Source: Chamaecrista fasciculata | Lineage: Eukaryota; Streptophyta; Magnoliopsida; Fabales; Fabaceae | Direction: 5' to 3' | DNA: 64,000 bases | Assembly (NCBI GenBank): GCA_003254925.1 | Contig: QANZ01036326.1 | Coordinates: forward strand, 1,583-65,582 | In this document: positions 39,401-51,105 of the stretch, in pieces | Numbering within the stretch: position 1 is the stretch's first letter | Layout: each line of letters opens with the position of its first letter | Position numbers and translations under genes: made by a program | The notes under the pieces: generated by a model | Seen by the model: only the letters and a program-made list of their open reading frames with translations | The model's database searches: none | What the model was told of the DNA's origin: nothing

Positions 39401-42366
39401 CCGTCTTTACCTCACAAAACCATGCTTTTAACAAGAAATCATCATCAATTTAAACCGCCCTAAGACCTCAATTTCAAAATCTCTCTTACACCTGGCTTTT
39501 TCTTCTTTTTTTTCTTTAAAAAAAAAAATTTTGAGTCATTGAGTGAACAAAAGTTTGAACAAAGACTATTTGTCAAGTGTTAACTAGGTCTAGCAGCATC
39601 TCTAAGGGTTTGTTTGGATTTAAGAAGGGGGAGGGGAGGGAGGAGTTTGGAGGAGAAGAGAAGGGGAGAGAAGGGAGATTAATACTCTCAATCTCTTCCC
39701 CTTGTTTGGATTATCAGAAAATTGAAGTAGAGGACATTGAAAGATTAAGAAAATTTGACTTTTTTTAATATTAGTTATGACATTAGTGTCAATTTTTCCG
39801 ACCACGACAATCCGAACCAAATTTTTTGATCGGGCCGGTTTGAGCCGAATTTTTTCGACCGGGCTGGCCCGAGCCCAATTTTTACGACCGGGCCGATTCG
39901 AGCCGAATTTTTTTGACCGAATGGCCCGAGCCAGATTTTTTCGACTGCGACAGCTCGAGTCAGATTTTTTCGACCCGGGCCAGTCAGAGTCGAATTTTTC
40001 TGACAGGGCCGGCCCGAGCCGAATGTTTCCAACCGGGTCGAGTCCGGTTAAATTTTCCCGAAGAAAAATTTTTCCCACTGGGCCGGCCCAAACCAAATTT
40101 TTTCGATCAAGCCGCCCCGAGCCGAATTTTTTCGACCGGCTCGACTTTTCAGACCGGTCCGGTCCGAGACAAATTTTTCCGACCGGGCTGGTCCGAGCCA
40201 AATTTTTCGAGGCGAGTCCAAAATAAAAAAAATAGTTTAAGGACCAAAATAAAATAAAAAATAGTTTGAGGACCAAAATGGAATAAAAATAGTTTGAGGA
40301 CCAAAATAAAATAAAAAATAGTTTGAAGACCAAAATAAAACAAAAAATAGTTTGAGAATCAAAAGAAACAAAATTAGTTTGAGGACCAAAATAATCCCAT
40401 AATTTGAGGACCAAAACAGAACAAAAATTAACTAGAGGACCAAAATGAAACTAACCTCATAGTTTGAAGGCCATAGTGACTATTTAAATTAAAAATTGTG
40501 GTAAAAAAAAAGATGAAGAGTTCTAAAATCCTCCAAAATACCCCAAATTGGGGTATTTCAAATTTGTACCGCAATTGAAATTCTCCCTCATCCTCCCTCA
40601 CCCTCCCTCCTCTACTCCTTCATTATCTCTCTCCCCAAAGAAGGGGGAGAGTTCTCTAATCTTCTCCCTCCCCTCCCCTTCTCCTCCAATCTCCCCAGTC
40701 CAAACATATCCTAAGAGTCCGACCCATAATTACAGTAGTTTAAATCTCTTATAAGGTAGCTCATGAAGTTAAGAGATTTTTTTTATTTATATCCAAAAGT
40801 AGAACCAATAATAGCGAATATAATCTAATTCATCCCTTCTACTCTATATAATACCCAAATATCTCTCTAGATAATATGTATCTCTCTTTATATAAATAAA
40901 ATTTTCAAAAAATTACAAATAGGTCCCTGGATACATATTATCTAGGGACTAAAATGAAAATTTTAAAAAAAATTTTTGGTCAATATGTAATTTTTGTAAA
41001 ATTTATTATGGTTAAAATTACAAAATAGCTCTAAAGGGTACAAAGTATTAAGGGAGAATATCATAGGGTACTAAAGTGTCAGATTTCAAACTACAGGGTA
41101 CCAAAGTGTAATTTACCCTTTTTTTTAACTCATGTTCAAGAGAATATTTTCTTTTGTAATTACTAATTAAGTATCCATCCTGTTTTAAAAAATTATATAT
41201 ACATTATTATATTATATTTTTATTTGACCGATACCAATGTTGAAAAGACTTCACTCAAGTTGAATTTATTTGGAGACCCATATGTTAATCACAGAACAAG
41301 GCAAAATTTTCAGAAACCTAAGAACCTATACCTATGCGAATGCGACTATCTATGGCAATGAAATACTCACTCTGCTTCTCAATGTTGTGGAGAATTTTTT
41401 TTTTTTTTTCAAAATATTTGATGTTGTATAAATTTAAAATAGTATTAATTATTTATTATTTTATCTCTATTAAATATAATAGAGTATGAATAAGTATTTC
41501 CTAAATATTTTTATTATTTTCGATAGGGATAATTTAATTTTTTGTCTGATTGTTTTTCTCTTCGTTCGTTTAGGTGAATCAATTATTTCCATAGAGGGAG
41601 TAATGAATTGACAGCCAACAAAAGCAAAAGGCAGTGATTGTGATTATGAGTGATCACTACCAAGATGCAATTAGGGTCCCATCTCATATGATCTTGACCA
41701 AAACTGTAACGAACAGTGGTCGGCGTCTGATGATGAGTGAAAGCGGCATCGAAAAGAAGCAGAAAATATTGTTGAGAGGCGGTTGTACTTACCTGAACCG
41801 AATTCGTTTGAGATCGTTACCGCCTGGCGGGAGCGAGACGAAGGTGATGAGAACGCCGGGCTCGACCTGCGCGACCCATTCTTTGGGTTCGTTCTCTTCG
41901 ACGAACAAGACGACCGATTCGACCCGGCGGCCACTGGTGGAATTGGGCGTTCCTTCTCCACTGGAAATCCCTTTCAGCCTTGCTTCCATTTCCTTACCCC
42001 AAGTCCTCGTGGTCGTCGAGCTCGAGCTACCTGTTCTACGATAGGACCATCGGAACCGATCGGAGTCGGCGTCGGACTCTGTATGGCTCCTAATTCGAGT
42101 CTGCGTGGGTGGTCCTGTGCAAGGGCTACAATGCTTGTAGGCTCCCGATGCCTTCAGCGCCATATCCTTCAGCTGAGATACACATATATACAGAAACTGT
42201 TAGATCAAAGGGAAATTAATAATTGGAATTGAGTTGAGTAATGGTAAATTGGTAATGGTACCTGAGAGGTAAGGGATTTGATGGCTTGGGATTTAGAATC
42301 GGAATCTTCGGGCTGACTCAGTGAGTCATTCCCGGGTTTCTTAGGACGAGCTATGCACGTAAGCAT
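36421..42366 (-). CDS. BREVIS RADIX-like protein (BRXL4/BRXL3 type)
   Basis: Five coding exons on the minus strand (42366-42262, 42172-41793, 37835-37700, 37432-36999 and 36499-36421) give a 377-residue protein ending in TAA. There are two BRX domains. The first spans about residues 138-190, across exons 2-3, with [20 protein letters not shown] and [21 protein letters not shown]. The second spans about 324-377, with [20 protein letters not shown] and [21 protein letters not shown]. The N-terminus [10 protein letters not shown] contains the cysteine that is acylated in BRX-family proteins, and the [17 protein letters not shown] motif follows. BRX proteins are polarly localised at the plasma membrane and act in auxin transport, root phloem differentiation and cell polarity. 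The first BRX domain is split across a 3957-base intron carrying a GC-rich transposon. A LINE lies about 0.4 kb upstream of the start. Confidence 0.94.
39606..40711. mobile_element. PIF/Harbinger-like element with internal GC-rich minisatellite, in a BRX-like intron
   Basis: The ends GGGTTTGTTTGGA and TCCAAACATATCC are imperfect inverted repeats, and TAA flanks both (39603-39605 and 40712-40714). The subterminal zones are purine-rich at left (GGGGAGGGGAGGGAGGAG) and pyrimidine-rich at right, extending the inversion to about 80 bases. Inside, 39797-40205 is a minisatellite of about 12 units of 32-33 bases built on TTTTTTCGACCGGGCC and CCGAGCCGAA. 40215-40450 is a second array of about 30-base units with AGTTTGAGGACCAAAATAAA. 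The element lies in the intron between BRX-like exons 2 and 3. Confidence 0.65.
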
Positions 42367-42770
42367 TTTTTTTGTTTTAAATTAATTGGAGAAGTGAATC
42401 TGAGGCTGGAGAATGAAGTAGCAGAGATTTAGAAGAGTGGAGAATAGTGAAAGCGAGGAGGAAGGAAAAGGAGAATGAAGGTGGAGTTGAATAGGGTGGT
42501 AGATGTGGAAGTAGAAGAAGATGGAAGAGAAAGAGTGAGAGTGAGAGTGTTTAATATTGGTTTGGTTGGAAATGGAAGAGAGGGATGAAGGAGGGAAGCG
42601 TGAGGGTTTCATTTGATAATTCAGGGGCTATTTACTAGTTAGCCTGCCTGCCTTCTACTGCTTAATGGTGTCAATTGATGTCTCATGCTTTTACTGTATT
42701 TACCTGTTAACCAACCGCTCATTGCAGTTTCGCGCTTTCTTGTGTTTTTCAAGCTTCCTCCTATACTCAC
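42367..42770 (-). promoter_or_regulatory. BRX-like 5'UTR and remaining proximal promoter
   Basis: About 400 bases separate the BRX-like ATG from the LINE poly(A) tail. The stretch read in the sense direction is CT-rich (TCTCTCTC, CTTCCTC), as in many plant leaders. The LINE target site lies at 42759-42770, so the distal promoter is displaced by the whole length of the LINE. Confidence 0.5.
42759..42770. repeat. LINE target-site duplication, 3' side
   Basis: TCCTATACTCAC directly next to the poly(T) tract. It is identical to 51326-51337 at the other end of the LINE. Confidence 0.85.
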
Positions 42771-43061
42771 TTTTTTTTTTTTTTTTTTTTTTTNTTTTTT
42801 TTTTTTTTTTTTGGACGAATCATGGCAGCCCATGAAGGAAACAAACGAAAAGCCCACCCATTAACACAATGGTGGGGGGACAGGGGGTACAACTAAGGGC
42901 CCAAAGAAAATAAAACGAAGCGAACCAGGCCCTCAACACCCTGGAGCCACAAACAGAAAGTGAAATCGAAGAGACGGATAACGTTTGGCAACACACCAAA
43001 CCCAGAAAACAGAGCAACGAAAAGCCAGACATCAAAGCTCCAAGCAGGACCAGGGAAAACA

Positions 43062-46000
43062 TTAGGAAGAAGAAGAGCGACAAACAAGCTTGTCTTCCAG
43101 CAGCGCCGTTCGAATCCTGACTGGAGGCATCCAAGTCCAGAAACGAGGTAAATCATTTTTGCTTCTGAGTTTGGCGACTAAATCAGCAACCCTGTTTGCT
43201 GTTCTTCTAGTCCAAATGACCCTAACTCTGCCATTTTCCCGCAGCGCGTTCCTGATGTCAGCCATGCATGCATAGATCTGCCAGGGGGAAGAATCCGTGT
43301 AGCAACTTTTCACCACTTCGGCGCAATCCGATTCGATAAGTATATGAGCTGTGTCAAAAGCCCCAGCGAGTGAGATAGCCTCTCTCAAGGCAATGGCCTC
43401 AGCAGCGATAGGAGAGCTACATACTACTAATTTTGCGATACCTGTCAGCAAGTCCCCCGACTCATCCCGAGCAACGACAGCAATGGAGCCCCTTAACAGG
43501 TTAGTATCATATGCAGCATCTACATTAAGTTTTATAGAACCTGGGGGGGGGGGAATCCACCCATCGTTATGGCTTCTGAGATTGGACTGCTGGGAATGAG
43601 GATTTACCGGGTTAGTGTTGACCACATTCGCATTGAGATAGTCCTGGCATAACTCCTTAATCATAATGAGGGTTTGGTGGGGGTTAGGTTTTAAGCCTTC
43701 AAAAATGAATTTGTTTCTCCCATTCCAGATTCCCCAAAGTGTGCAGAAGAACATAGCAATCATACGGTCACTACAATCCTCCCCAACTTTTGCAATAATT
43801 TGAATCGTGTCCCTAACCCAAGATTTTAAATCAATTGAGTTTAGCCAGTCCGGGGACCATTGAAAGTTTGAACCAAACCAAACCGCTTTCACCCAGGGGC
43901 ATCGCAGAAAGATGTGTTCTGATGTTTCAATCTCCTCACTACATACCTGGCAGCAACTCGGCAGATTGATCCCCCTCTTTCTCAGGTTTACATTGTTAGG
44001 AATAGCGTCATTCATTAGCCTCCATATGAAATTCTTTATTTTCGGGGCAACCTGCGCTTTCCAGATCACAGTCCACAAGTTATCCTTTGAATTGGAACTC
44101 GAATTGTCCATGCATCTAGGTTCCCCCACATCCATTTTTGCCAAACTGTAGCCCGTTTTGACACTATAGCTTCCATCATTACTATAAGGCCAGAATGTCG
44201 AGTCCTCTGGGATATGGGAGTGTATTGGAGTAGCCATCACCTTTCGGGCAACGTCTCTGGGAAGAAGTTGGCACACCCTGTTACCATCCCAATTCTCCCC
44301 TGTATTTGAAACCAGAGTGCTAACATAATCATCCTGCATGTTGTCTCCCTGAGCTGTGATTCTTTCCCCACAATGGAGCCATTTATCACCACACATTTTG
44401 ACTTTTCTGCCATCCTTGATATGCCAGGCTTTGTGTCTATCTATAAAGTCCCTGCCTTTCAGGATACTAACCCATCCCCACGAGGCTTTGTTACCCTTCT
44501 TTGCATGCCAAATGGTAGAGTTCGGGAAGTAGGTCCCTTTTAGAACCCTTGCCCATAGGGAGTTTGGGTTGTTGTGCAATCTCCACACTTGCTTAGATAT
44601 AAGAGCAATGTTCATTGCATGAAGATCTCGGAAGCCCATACCCCCTTCCTTTTTATCTCTCTGAAGCTGGGCCCATTTGGTCCAGTGTATCCCTCTATCT
44701 TTGCCATGGCCTCTCCACCAAAACTTTGCTATCATGCTAGATATTTTGCTACAAAAAGTTTTAGGCAGGACCAAGACAGACATGATATAGGCAGGAATCG
44801 CTTGTATCACCGATTTGATCAGGACTTCTTTGCCAGCATAAGATAGGTAGTTTTCTTTCCACCCCTGAATCTTGTTCCACACTCTGTCCTTGAGCCACGT
44901 GAGAGCCTGAGTTTTAGAGCCATGCCAACCTCCGGGTAGTCCCAAGTACTTGGAGGGAGAGAGAGCGGTGGGCATTCCCAGTATTCTTGCAATCTCCTGT
45001 TTCTGGGAGTCAGCCACATCTTTACTAAATAACAGTTCTGACTTTAAAAGATTAATTCTCTGCCCTGATGCCTGGGAATACACATTAAGCACATTTATCA
45101 ACGCATAGGCATCCTCCACTTTCGCTTTAGTTAGGAACATAGAATCATCCGCAAACATCAAATGAGACAGGACAGGGCAGGTATTAGATAGTTGGAGACC
45201 CGACAAGCTCCCATTCGAGATAGAGGCATTTATCAGTGTAGACAAACCTTCTGCAGCTAGGATAAAGAGGTACGGGGACAGAGGGTCCCCCTGCCTTAAT
45301 CCACGATACGGTGTGAATCCATCCCCCACCTCCCCGTTAAACTTAACTCTGTATGTGACAGTGGAAATGCAAGCCATAGTCAAACTGATCCAATGCTCAT
45401 CAAACCCCATGGCTTTCATAATATCAGCAAGATAGCTCCACTCAAGCCTATCATAGGCTTTGCTCATATCCAATTTGACAACCAGGGCATTGTTCTTCCT
45501 TCTACCCTTAGACTTCAGACTGTGGAATACTTCATGGGCTATAGTTATATTATCCTGAATAAGTCTACCACCCACAAAAGCACTCTGAGTGTCAGCAACC
45601 AGCTCCTGCATGTGCCCCTTTAACCTATCCGCCATGACCTTTGATATGACTTTATATATAAAATTACAGCAACTTATAGGGCGCAAATGCCCCACTTCCT
45701 CAGGTCTGGCAATCTTTGGGATTAGGGTAATGTGTGTTTCATTAAGCTCTTTGGGGAAAGTGGCATGTGTAAAGAATCTCCTTACCAGCTCCACCACATC
45801 GGTTTTAATGCAGTCCCAGTGTCTCTGGTAGAAAAGGCCATTAAGGCCATCTGGGCCTGGAGCCTTATTGGCTCCCAAGGCAAACACAGCGTTTTTAACC
45901 TCCCCCTCTTCAACTGGACTTAACAGCCTCTGATTCATGACTGCACTAACCCTTGGTTGGATAAGATTCAGAATCTCGTGTGACGGGGAAGGTCTGGTAG

Positions 46001-46647
46001 ACTCAAACAGGTCTATAAAGTAGTCTTTTATCATCTTCTGCAGGTCGTGTTCATCTTCAATCCAGACTCCCGTGCTGTCTTTCAGCCTTGAGATCCTGTT
46101 CCTTGCTCTCCTCTGAATGGTAGTAGCATGGAAATATTTTGTGTTTCTGTCCCCTCCCTTTAACCATTGCAGTCTTGATCTGGCTTTCCAGAACAGCTCT
46201 TCTTGCTCCCATAATTTGCCAATTTTTGCTTTGCAATCTCTGATCTCCCTCTGCCTGTGCTGAGCTTCATTGCCACTCTCCATCTTCAACAGGTTTTTCT
46301 TTAGCTTTTCGATTTCTTTGGGAGCTCTCTTGAAATTCAGATTACTCCAATCTGTAAGCCTTTCTCTGACGTTATTTATTTTTTCCACAATAGAGGATGG
46401 CGGGGAATTTCCCCAACCACTCTCTACAATACTTGGCAATTCTTCATTTCCACCCCAGTATTCTTCATAATTGAATCTCTTTTTTCTTCTGATTTTTTTG
46501 TTCTGCAGCTTCAAAATCAGGGGGGAGTGGTCCGAACCCAAAGCTGGTAGAGCCGTCAGGGTAGCATCAGGAAAGAGGAATTGCCAAGGGCCATTACACA
46601 GCATGCGGTCAATACGTTCTTGCACCAGCCCCACATCTCTGTTATTA
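43062..46647 (-). CDS. LINE ORF2, 3' part (endonuclease end, reverse transcriptase, zinc finger, RNase H)
   Basis: An open frame running from the N gap to TAA at 43062. It starts in the last part of the endonuclease domain (NNRDVGLVQERIDRML, SDHSPL). It then covers the whole reverse transcriptase, with NKAPGPDGL, KLDMSKAYDRLEW, GLRQGDPLSPYLF and the catalytic FADD at about 45143-45154. A zf-RVT domain follows (CCQVCSEEIETSEHIFLRCP, about 43880-43970). The C-terminal plant-type RNase H begins KLNVDAAYD and contains EAIALREA and ESDCAEVV. No stop or frameshift interrupts it. Upstream of about 44704 the segment duplicates the other ORF2 copy across the gap. Its true 5' continuation is probably the 48752-49306 part. 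Confidence 0.9.
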
Positions 46648-46808
46648 NNNNNNNNNNNNNNNNNNNNNNNNNNNNNNNNNNNNNNNNNNNNNNNNNNNNN
46701 NNNNNNNNNNNNNNNNNNNNNNNNNNNNNNNNNNNNNNNNNNNNNNNNNNNNNNNNNNNNNNNNNNNNNNNNNNNNNNNNNNNNNNNNNNNNNNNNNNNN
46801 NNNNNNNN
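46648..46808. other. Assembly gap (161 Ns)
   Basis: A run of 161 unknown bases. The sequence on its low side ends exactly where the copy at 48752 continues into upstream ORF2. The sequence on its high side starts exactly where the copy at 44704 continues into downstream ORF2. This is the signature of two overlapping contigs placed end to end. Confidence 0.9.
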
Positions 46809-49306
46809 CCATGGCCTCTCCACCAAAACTTTGCTATCATGCTAGATATTTTGCTACAAAAAGTTTTAGGCAGGACCAAGACAGACATGATATAGGCAGG
46901 AATCGCTTGTATCACCGATTTGATCAGGACTTCTTTGCCAGCATAAGATAGGTAGTTTTCTTTCCACCCCTGAATCTTGTTCCACACTCTGTCCTTGAGC
47001 CACGTGAGAGCCTGAGTTTTAGAGCCATGCCAACCTCCGGGTAGTCCCAAGTACTTGGAGGGAGAGAGAGCGGTGGGCATTCCCAGTATTCTTGCAATCT
47101 CCTGTTTCTGGGAGTCAGCCACATCTTTACTAAATAACAGTTCTGACTTTAAAAGATTAATTCTCTGCCCTGATGCCTGGGAATACACATTAAGCACATT
47201 TATCAACGCATAGGCATCCTCCACTTTCGCTTTAGTTAGGAACATAGAATCATCCGCAAACATCAAATGAGACAGGACAGGGCAGGTATTAGATAGTTGG
47301 AGACCCGACAAGCTCCCATTCGAGATAGAGGCATTTATCAGTGTAGACAAACCTTCTGCAGCTAGGATAAAGAGGTACGGGGACAGAGGGTCCCCCTGCC
47401 TTAATCCACGATACGGTGTGAATCCATCCCCCACCTCCCCGTTAACCTTAACTCTGTATGTGACAGTGGAAATGCAGGCCATAGTCAAACTGATCCAATG
47501 CTCATCAAACCCCATGGCTTTCATAATATCAGCAAGATAGCTCCACTCAAGCCTATCGTAGGCTTTGCTCATATCCAATTTGACAACCAGGGCATTGTTC
47601 TTCCTTCTACCCTTAGACTTCAGACTGTGGAATACTTCATGGGCTATAGTTATATTATCCTGAATAAGTCTACCTCCCACAAAAGCACTCTGAGTGTCAG
47701 CAACCAGCTCCTGCATGTGCCCCTTTAACCTATCCGCCATGACCTTTGATATGACTTTATATATAAAATTACAGCAACTTATAGGGCGCAAATGCCCCAC
47801 TTCCTCAGGTCTGGCAATCTTTGGGATTAGGGTAATGTGTGTTTCATTAAGCTCTTTGGGGAAAGTGGCATGTGTAAAGAAACTCCTTACCAGCTCCACC
47901 ACATCGGTTTTAATGCAGTCCCAGTGTCTCTGGTAGAAAAGGCCATTAAGGCCATCTGGGCCTGGAGCCTTATTGGCTCCCAAGGCAAACACAGCGTTTT
48001 TAACCTCCCCCTCTTCAACTGGACTTAACAGCCTCTGATTCATGACTGCACTAACCCTTGGTTGGATAAGGTTCAGAATCTCGTGTGACGGGGAAGGTCT
48101 GGTAGACTCAAACAGGTCTATAAAGTAGTCTTTTATCATCTTCTGCAGGTCGAGTTCATCTTCAATCCAGACTCCCGTGCTGTCTTTCAGCCTTGAGATC
48201 CTGTTCCTTGCTCTCCTCTGAATGGTAGTAGCATGGAAATATTTTGTGTTTTTGTCCCCTCCCTTTAACCATTGCAGTCTTGATCTGGCTTTCCAGAACA
48301 GCTCTTCTTGCTCCCATAATTTGCCAATTTTTGCTTTGCAATCTCTGATCTCCCTCTGCCTGTGCTGAGCTTCATTGCCACTCTCCATCTTCAACAGGTT
48401 TTTCTTTAGCTTTTCGATTTCTTTGGGAGCTCTCTTGAAATGCAGATTACTCCAATCTGTAAGCCTTTCTCTGACGTTATTTATCTTTTCCACAATAGAG
48501 GATGGCGGGGAATTTCCCCAACCACTCTCTACAATACTTGGCAATTCTTCATTTCCACCCCAGTATTCTTCATAATTGAATCTCTTTTTTCTTCTGATTT
48601 TTTTGTTCTGCAGCTTCAAAATCAGGGGGGAGTGGTCCGAACCCAAAGCTGGTAGAGCCGTCAGGGTAGCATCAGGAAAGAGGAATTGCCAAGGGCCATT
48701 ACACAGCATGCGGTCAATACGTTCTTGCACCAGCCCCACATCTCTGTTATTAATCCAAGTGTATTTGCAGCCTTTGAGCTCCATATCCATAAGATTGTTG
48801 TAATCCAGGAAGCTTCTAAACACTTCAATGCTCCTGTTATCACTGGGCCTCAGGCCCATTTTTTCATTTTGAGATAATACGTCATTAAAATCTCCACAGC
48901 ACAGCCACGGCGTATTTCTGGGAACGCACAGATTAGATATTTTACTCCACACCATCTTCCTTTGATAAGCTATAGGATCACCATAAATACCAGTGAAATA
49001 CCCAGAAAATCTATTATCATTAAACTTCACTCTAGTGTGAATGAAATTTTTACAAAAAGATAAAACAGATACTGATACATCATTGTTCCAAAATAGGGCC
49101 AAACCGCCCGATCTACCGATAGCGTCAACTACATAGCCATTATCAAAAGCGAGGATTTTCTTAAGGTGATCAACTTTCCTCTTCTTGGCTTTGGTTTCAC
49201 ATAAAAAGAGCAAAGACGGGTGATAATGAGACACGAGGTCCCTAAGCGCGCGAATTGTCATGGCCACCCCAATGCCACGACAATTCCAGCTCATAATAAG
49301 ACTCAT
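46809..49306 (-). CDS. LINE ORF2, 5' part (endonuclease and most of the reverse transcriptase)
   Basis: The frame opens at ATG 49306 and runs without interruption into the N gap. The apurinic/apyrimidinic-type endonuclease occupies roughly the first 225 residues, with SWNCRGIG, CETK, GDFNDVL, ERIDRML and SDHSPL. These include the asparagine, glutamate, aspartate and histidine positions expected at the active site. The reverse transcriptase follows, with FADD at about 47248-47259. The start overlaps the ORF1 stop by four bases (ATGA). Compared with the other copy I count nine base differences in 1944, five of them changing an amino acid. ORF2 makes the nick and copies LINE RNA into the genome. 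Confidence 0.92.
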
Positions 49307-51105
49307 GGCCCCCTTCGGGGCAGAACAAAGCCCGCCTCCCCGGCATCATCAGTACAATCAGCCTCCCTCCTATTTCCCATTATCTTCACTACACCTTCTG
49401 CGCCTTGATCAGCCCCTAAAATATTCGTGAGGAGCAATTTCTTTGCAAGGGGACTCTGACTCCCCTCGCCCTCTTCTTCTTCGCGTCTGCGCTTGATTTT
49501 CAGGCATTTTTTGAATCCCTCCAGCATCTCTCCTGTGTCATTTCCTATCTCAGCTCCATCGTTAGGCGAGACTCTCCCTTTTTCCGGGCTCATGCTCTCC
49601 AAATCCTCCGGGAATTCAACAAAGTATGGCTGCTTCTGTTTAGTCTTCAAACGCTCTCTTGGATGCCAGATGACCATCTCCATATTGGTGGGTTGGCTTG
49701 ATGAGTGAAGCCCAACGTATGTAGTTGGTTTGTTGATTCCCCCTTGGATAGCCTTTCTACACTTAAAAATCTCATCAGGCCCCATATCTATATCCAGTCT
49801 TCTATCAGTGGCTACCTTTGGACTTTTTGGGCCTGGCATTTTTGGTGATAGGGAGTCCAATATAATTACTGGTTCAGCTAGCCCAATGTCCTCTTTTTCC
49901 AAGTCCAAATCTCGGATTGACAAAGGGCCCAAACCCGGCCTAACCCGCCTTTCCTTGAGGTCAATCCTCGTAATTCCTTCAGCTGGCCCATCACTATGCC
50001 TCCTTCCAGCCCTTCTGTCTGTAGCTATCTCATCCGCTTTTTCCTTCCCTTTTTCATACTTCGTACCCTTCAGCACGTGTCCCTGCTCTCCCGTCACTTC
50101 ATTCCGACCAGCATCAGACCTTTTGACAGGACTCTTTGTGCCACTGGCTTCAGAAAAGCTAGCCGCCACTTTCTGCGTAGCCTCCCATCCTTCCCTCTCA
50201 GTTGCAGTCTTTTCGTCTCGTCCGAGATTTCTTCTCTCTCCCTTCACCAACTCTCTTACGCTTCCTTCTCTATTCTCAGCAGTCGGCGCGTGAGTTGCAC
50301 TCATCCCTTCAGCCCTTGTATCCATTCCTGCGGTGACATCTGTAATATGCTTCAAAGGCGCCACCCCTAGCCCGGGGCCAAAGCGTGGCCTTTTGGGATC
50401 CCATAGCGCCATTTTCATTTCCATTTTGCAATCCTTCTTGCAGTGTCCCAGCCTCCCACAGTTGTAACAGAAGTCCTGTAACTTTTCATAGTGGATCCAT
50501 ATCCACGTTGTGGCCATGTTTTTCCTCGGCACCCAAAAACCGGTGACCAGTGGCTTTTTGATGTTTACTAACACTTTTGCTCTTAAAAAGCCACGAGCGA
50601 TTTTGTTTCCGAACAAAGGGTCTTCGACCTCGACTATCTCTCCTACCTTCTCCGCTATTCTCCGGGCATTTGCCAGTGACATTCCCTCCAAAGGCACCCC
50701 GTGCATCTGGATCCAGAAGGGGCTATAACTATAATCCACTTCATGTATGGAAAACTCAGGAACCCACCTATGTAGGCACAGTAGGCTCCCCATCACATTC
50801 CATGGAGCGTCTTCCATGATTCTTCTCGGTGTAACTGCCTCCGAGAAGTTGAACAAGTAAGTGTTCTTGTTCAAGTCTATGATATGTAACCCCTTTGGAT
50901 GTCCCCAACTCTTCGTGATCATCTCACGTACTACCTTTCGGTTCAATGGCTTCTCTGAAATGATTCTTCCTACCAGTGCGTGCTTTGCCACCTCAATCGT
51001 CTTCCTGTCGTCCTTCTCAAGCTCAATGGTTGCTCCCTCGTTTCCAATCTCCATGTCTTCCTCTTGCGTCTCTTCATCAACCATGTCAGAGTAATCTTCC
51101 TCCAT
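49303..51105 (-). CDS. LINE ORF1 protein (DUF4283 domain and CCHC zinc knuckle)
   Basis: A 600-residue protein if translated from the first ATG in frame, at 51105. The frame is open upstream to 51210 but without an ATG. A DUF4283-type domain spans about residues 38-185, with ALVGRIISEKPLN, NTYLFNFSEA, DAPWNVMG, FWIQMHGVPLE and IGEIVEVED-like blocks. A CCHC zinc knuckle, CYNCGRLGHCKKDC, lies at 213-226. The rest is a long charged, low-complexity tail with KR-rich nuclear-localisation-like stretches. This is the normal architecture of plant L1 ORF1, which coats the LINE RNA. The stop TGA at 49305-49303 overlaps the ORF2 ATG. No internal stop or frameshift is present. Confidence 0.92.
   Translation of the reverse strand: MEEDYSDMVDEETQEEDMEIGNEGATIELEKDDRKTIEVAKHALVGRIISEKPLNRKVVREMITKSWGHPKGLHIIDLNKNTYLFNFSEAVTPRRIMEDAPWNVMGSLLCLHRWVPEFSIHEVDYSYSPFWIQMHGVPLEGMSLANARRIAEKVGEIVEVEDPLFGNKIARGFLRAKVLVNIKKPLVTGFWVPRKNMATTWIWIHYEKLQDFCYNCGRLGHCKKDCKMEMKMALWDPKRPRFGPGLGVAPLKHITDVTAGMDTRAEGMSATHAPTAENREGSVRELVKGERRNLGRDEKTATEREGWEATQKVAASFSEASGTKSPVKRSDAGRNEVTGEQGHVLKGTKYEKGKEKADEIATDRRAGRRHSDGPAEGITRIDLKERRVRPGLGPLSIRDLDLEKEDIGLAEPVIILDSLSPKMPGPKSPKVATDRRLDIDMGPDEIFKCRKAIQGGINKPTTYVGLHSSSQPTNMEMVIWHPRERLKTKQKQPYFVEFPEDLESMSPEKGRVSPNDGAEIGNDTGEMLEGFKKCLKIKRRREEEEGEGSQSPLAKKLLLTNILGADQGAEGVVKIMGNRREADCTDDAGEAGFVLPRRGP

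Noticed and set aside
39620..40414. Long open frames (up to 264 codons) on both strands
   Set aside because: They run through minisatellite units of about 33 and 30 bases and show repetitive peptides in every frame. They reflect the repeat, not a gene.
46648..46808. N run read as part of two long ORFs
   Set aside because: Translation through unknown bases is meaningless. The two flanking frames were treated as separate partial copies.
44704..48752. True tandem duplication or two nested LINE copies
   Set aside because: The duplicate edges coincide exactly with the gap edges and one copy completes the other, so an assembly overlap is simpler. It is kept as an alternative in the finding.
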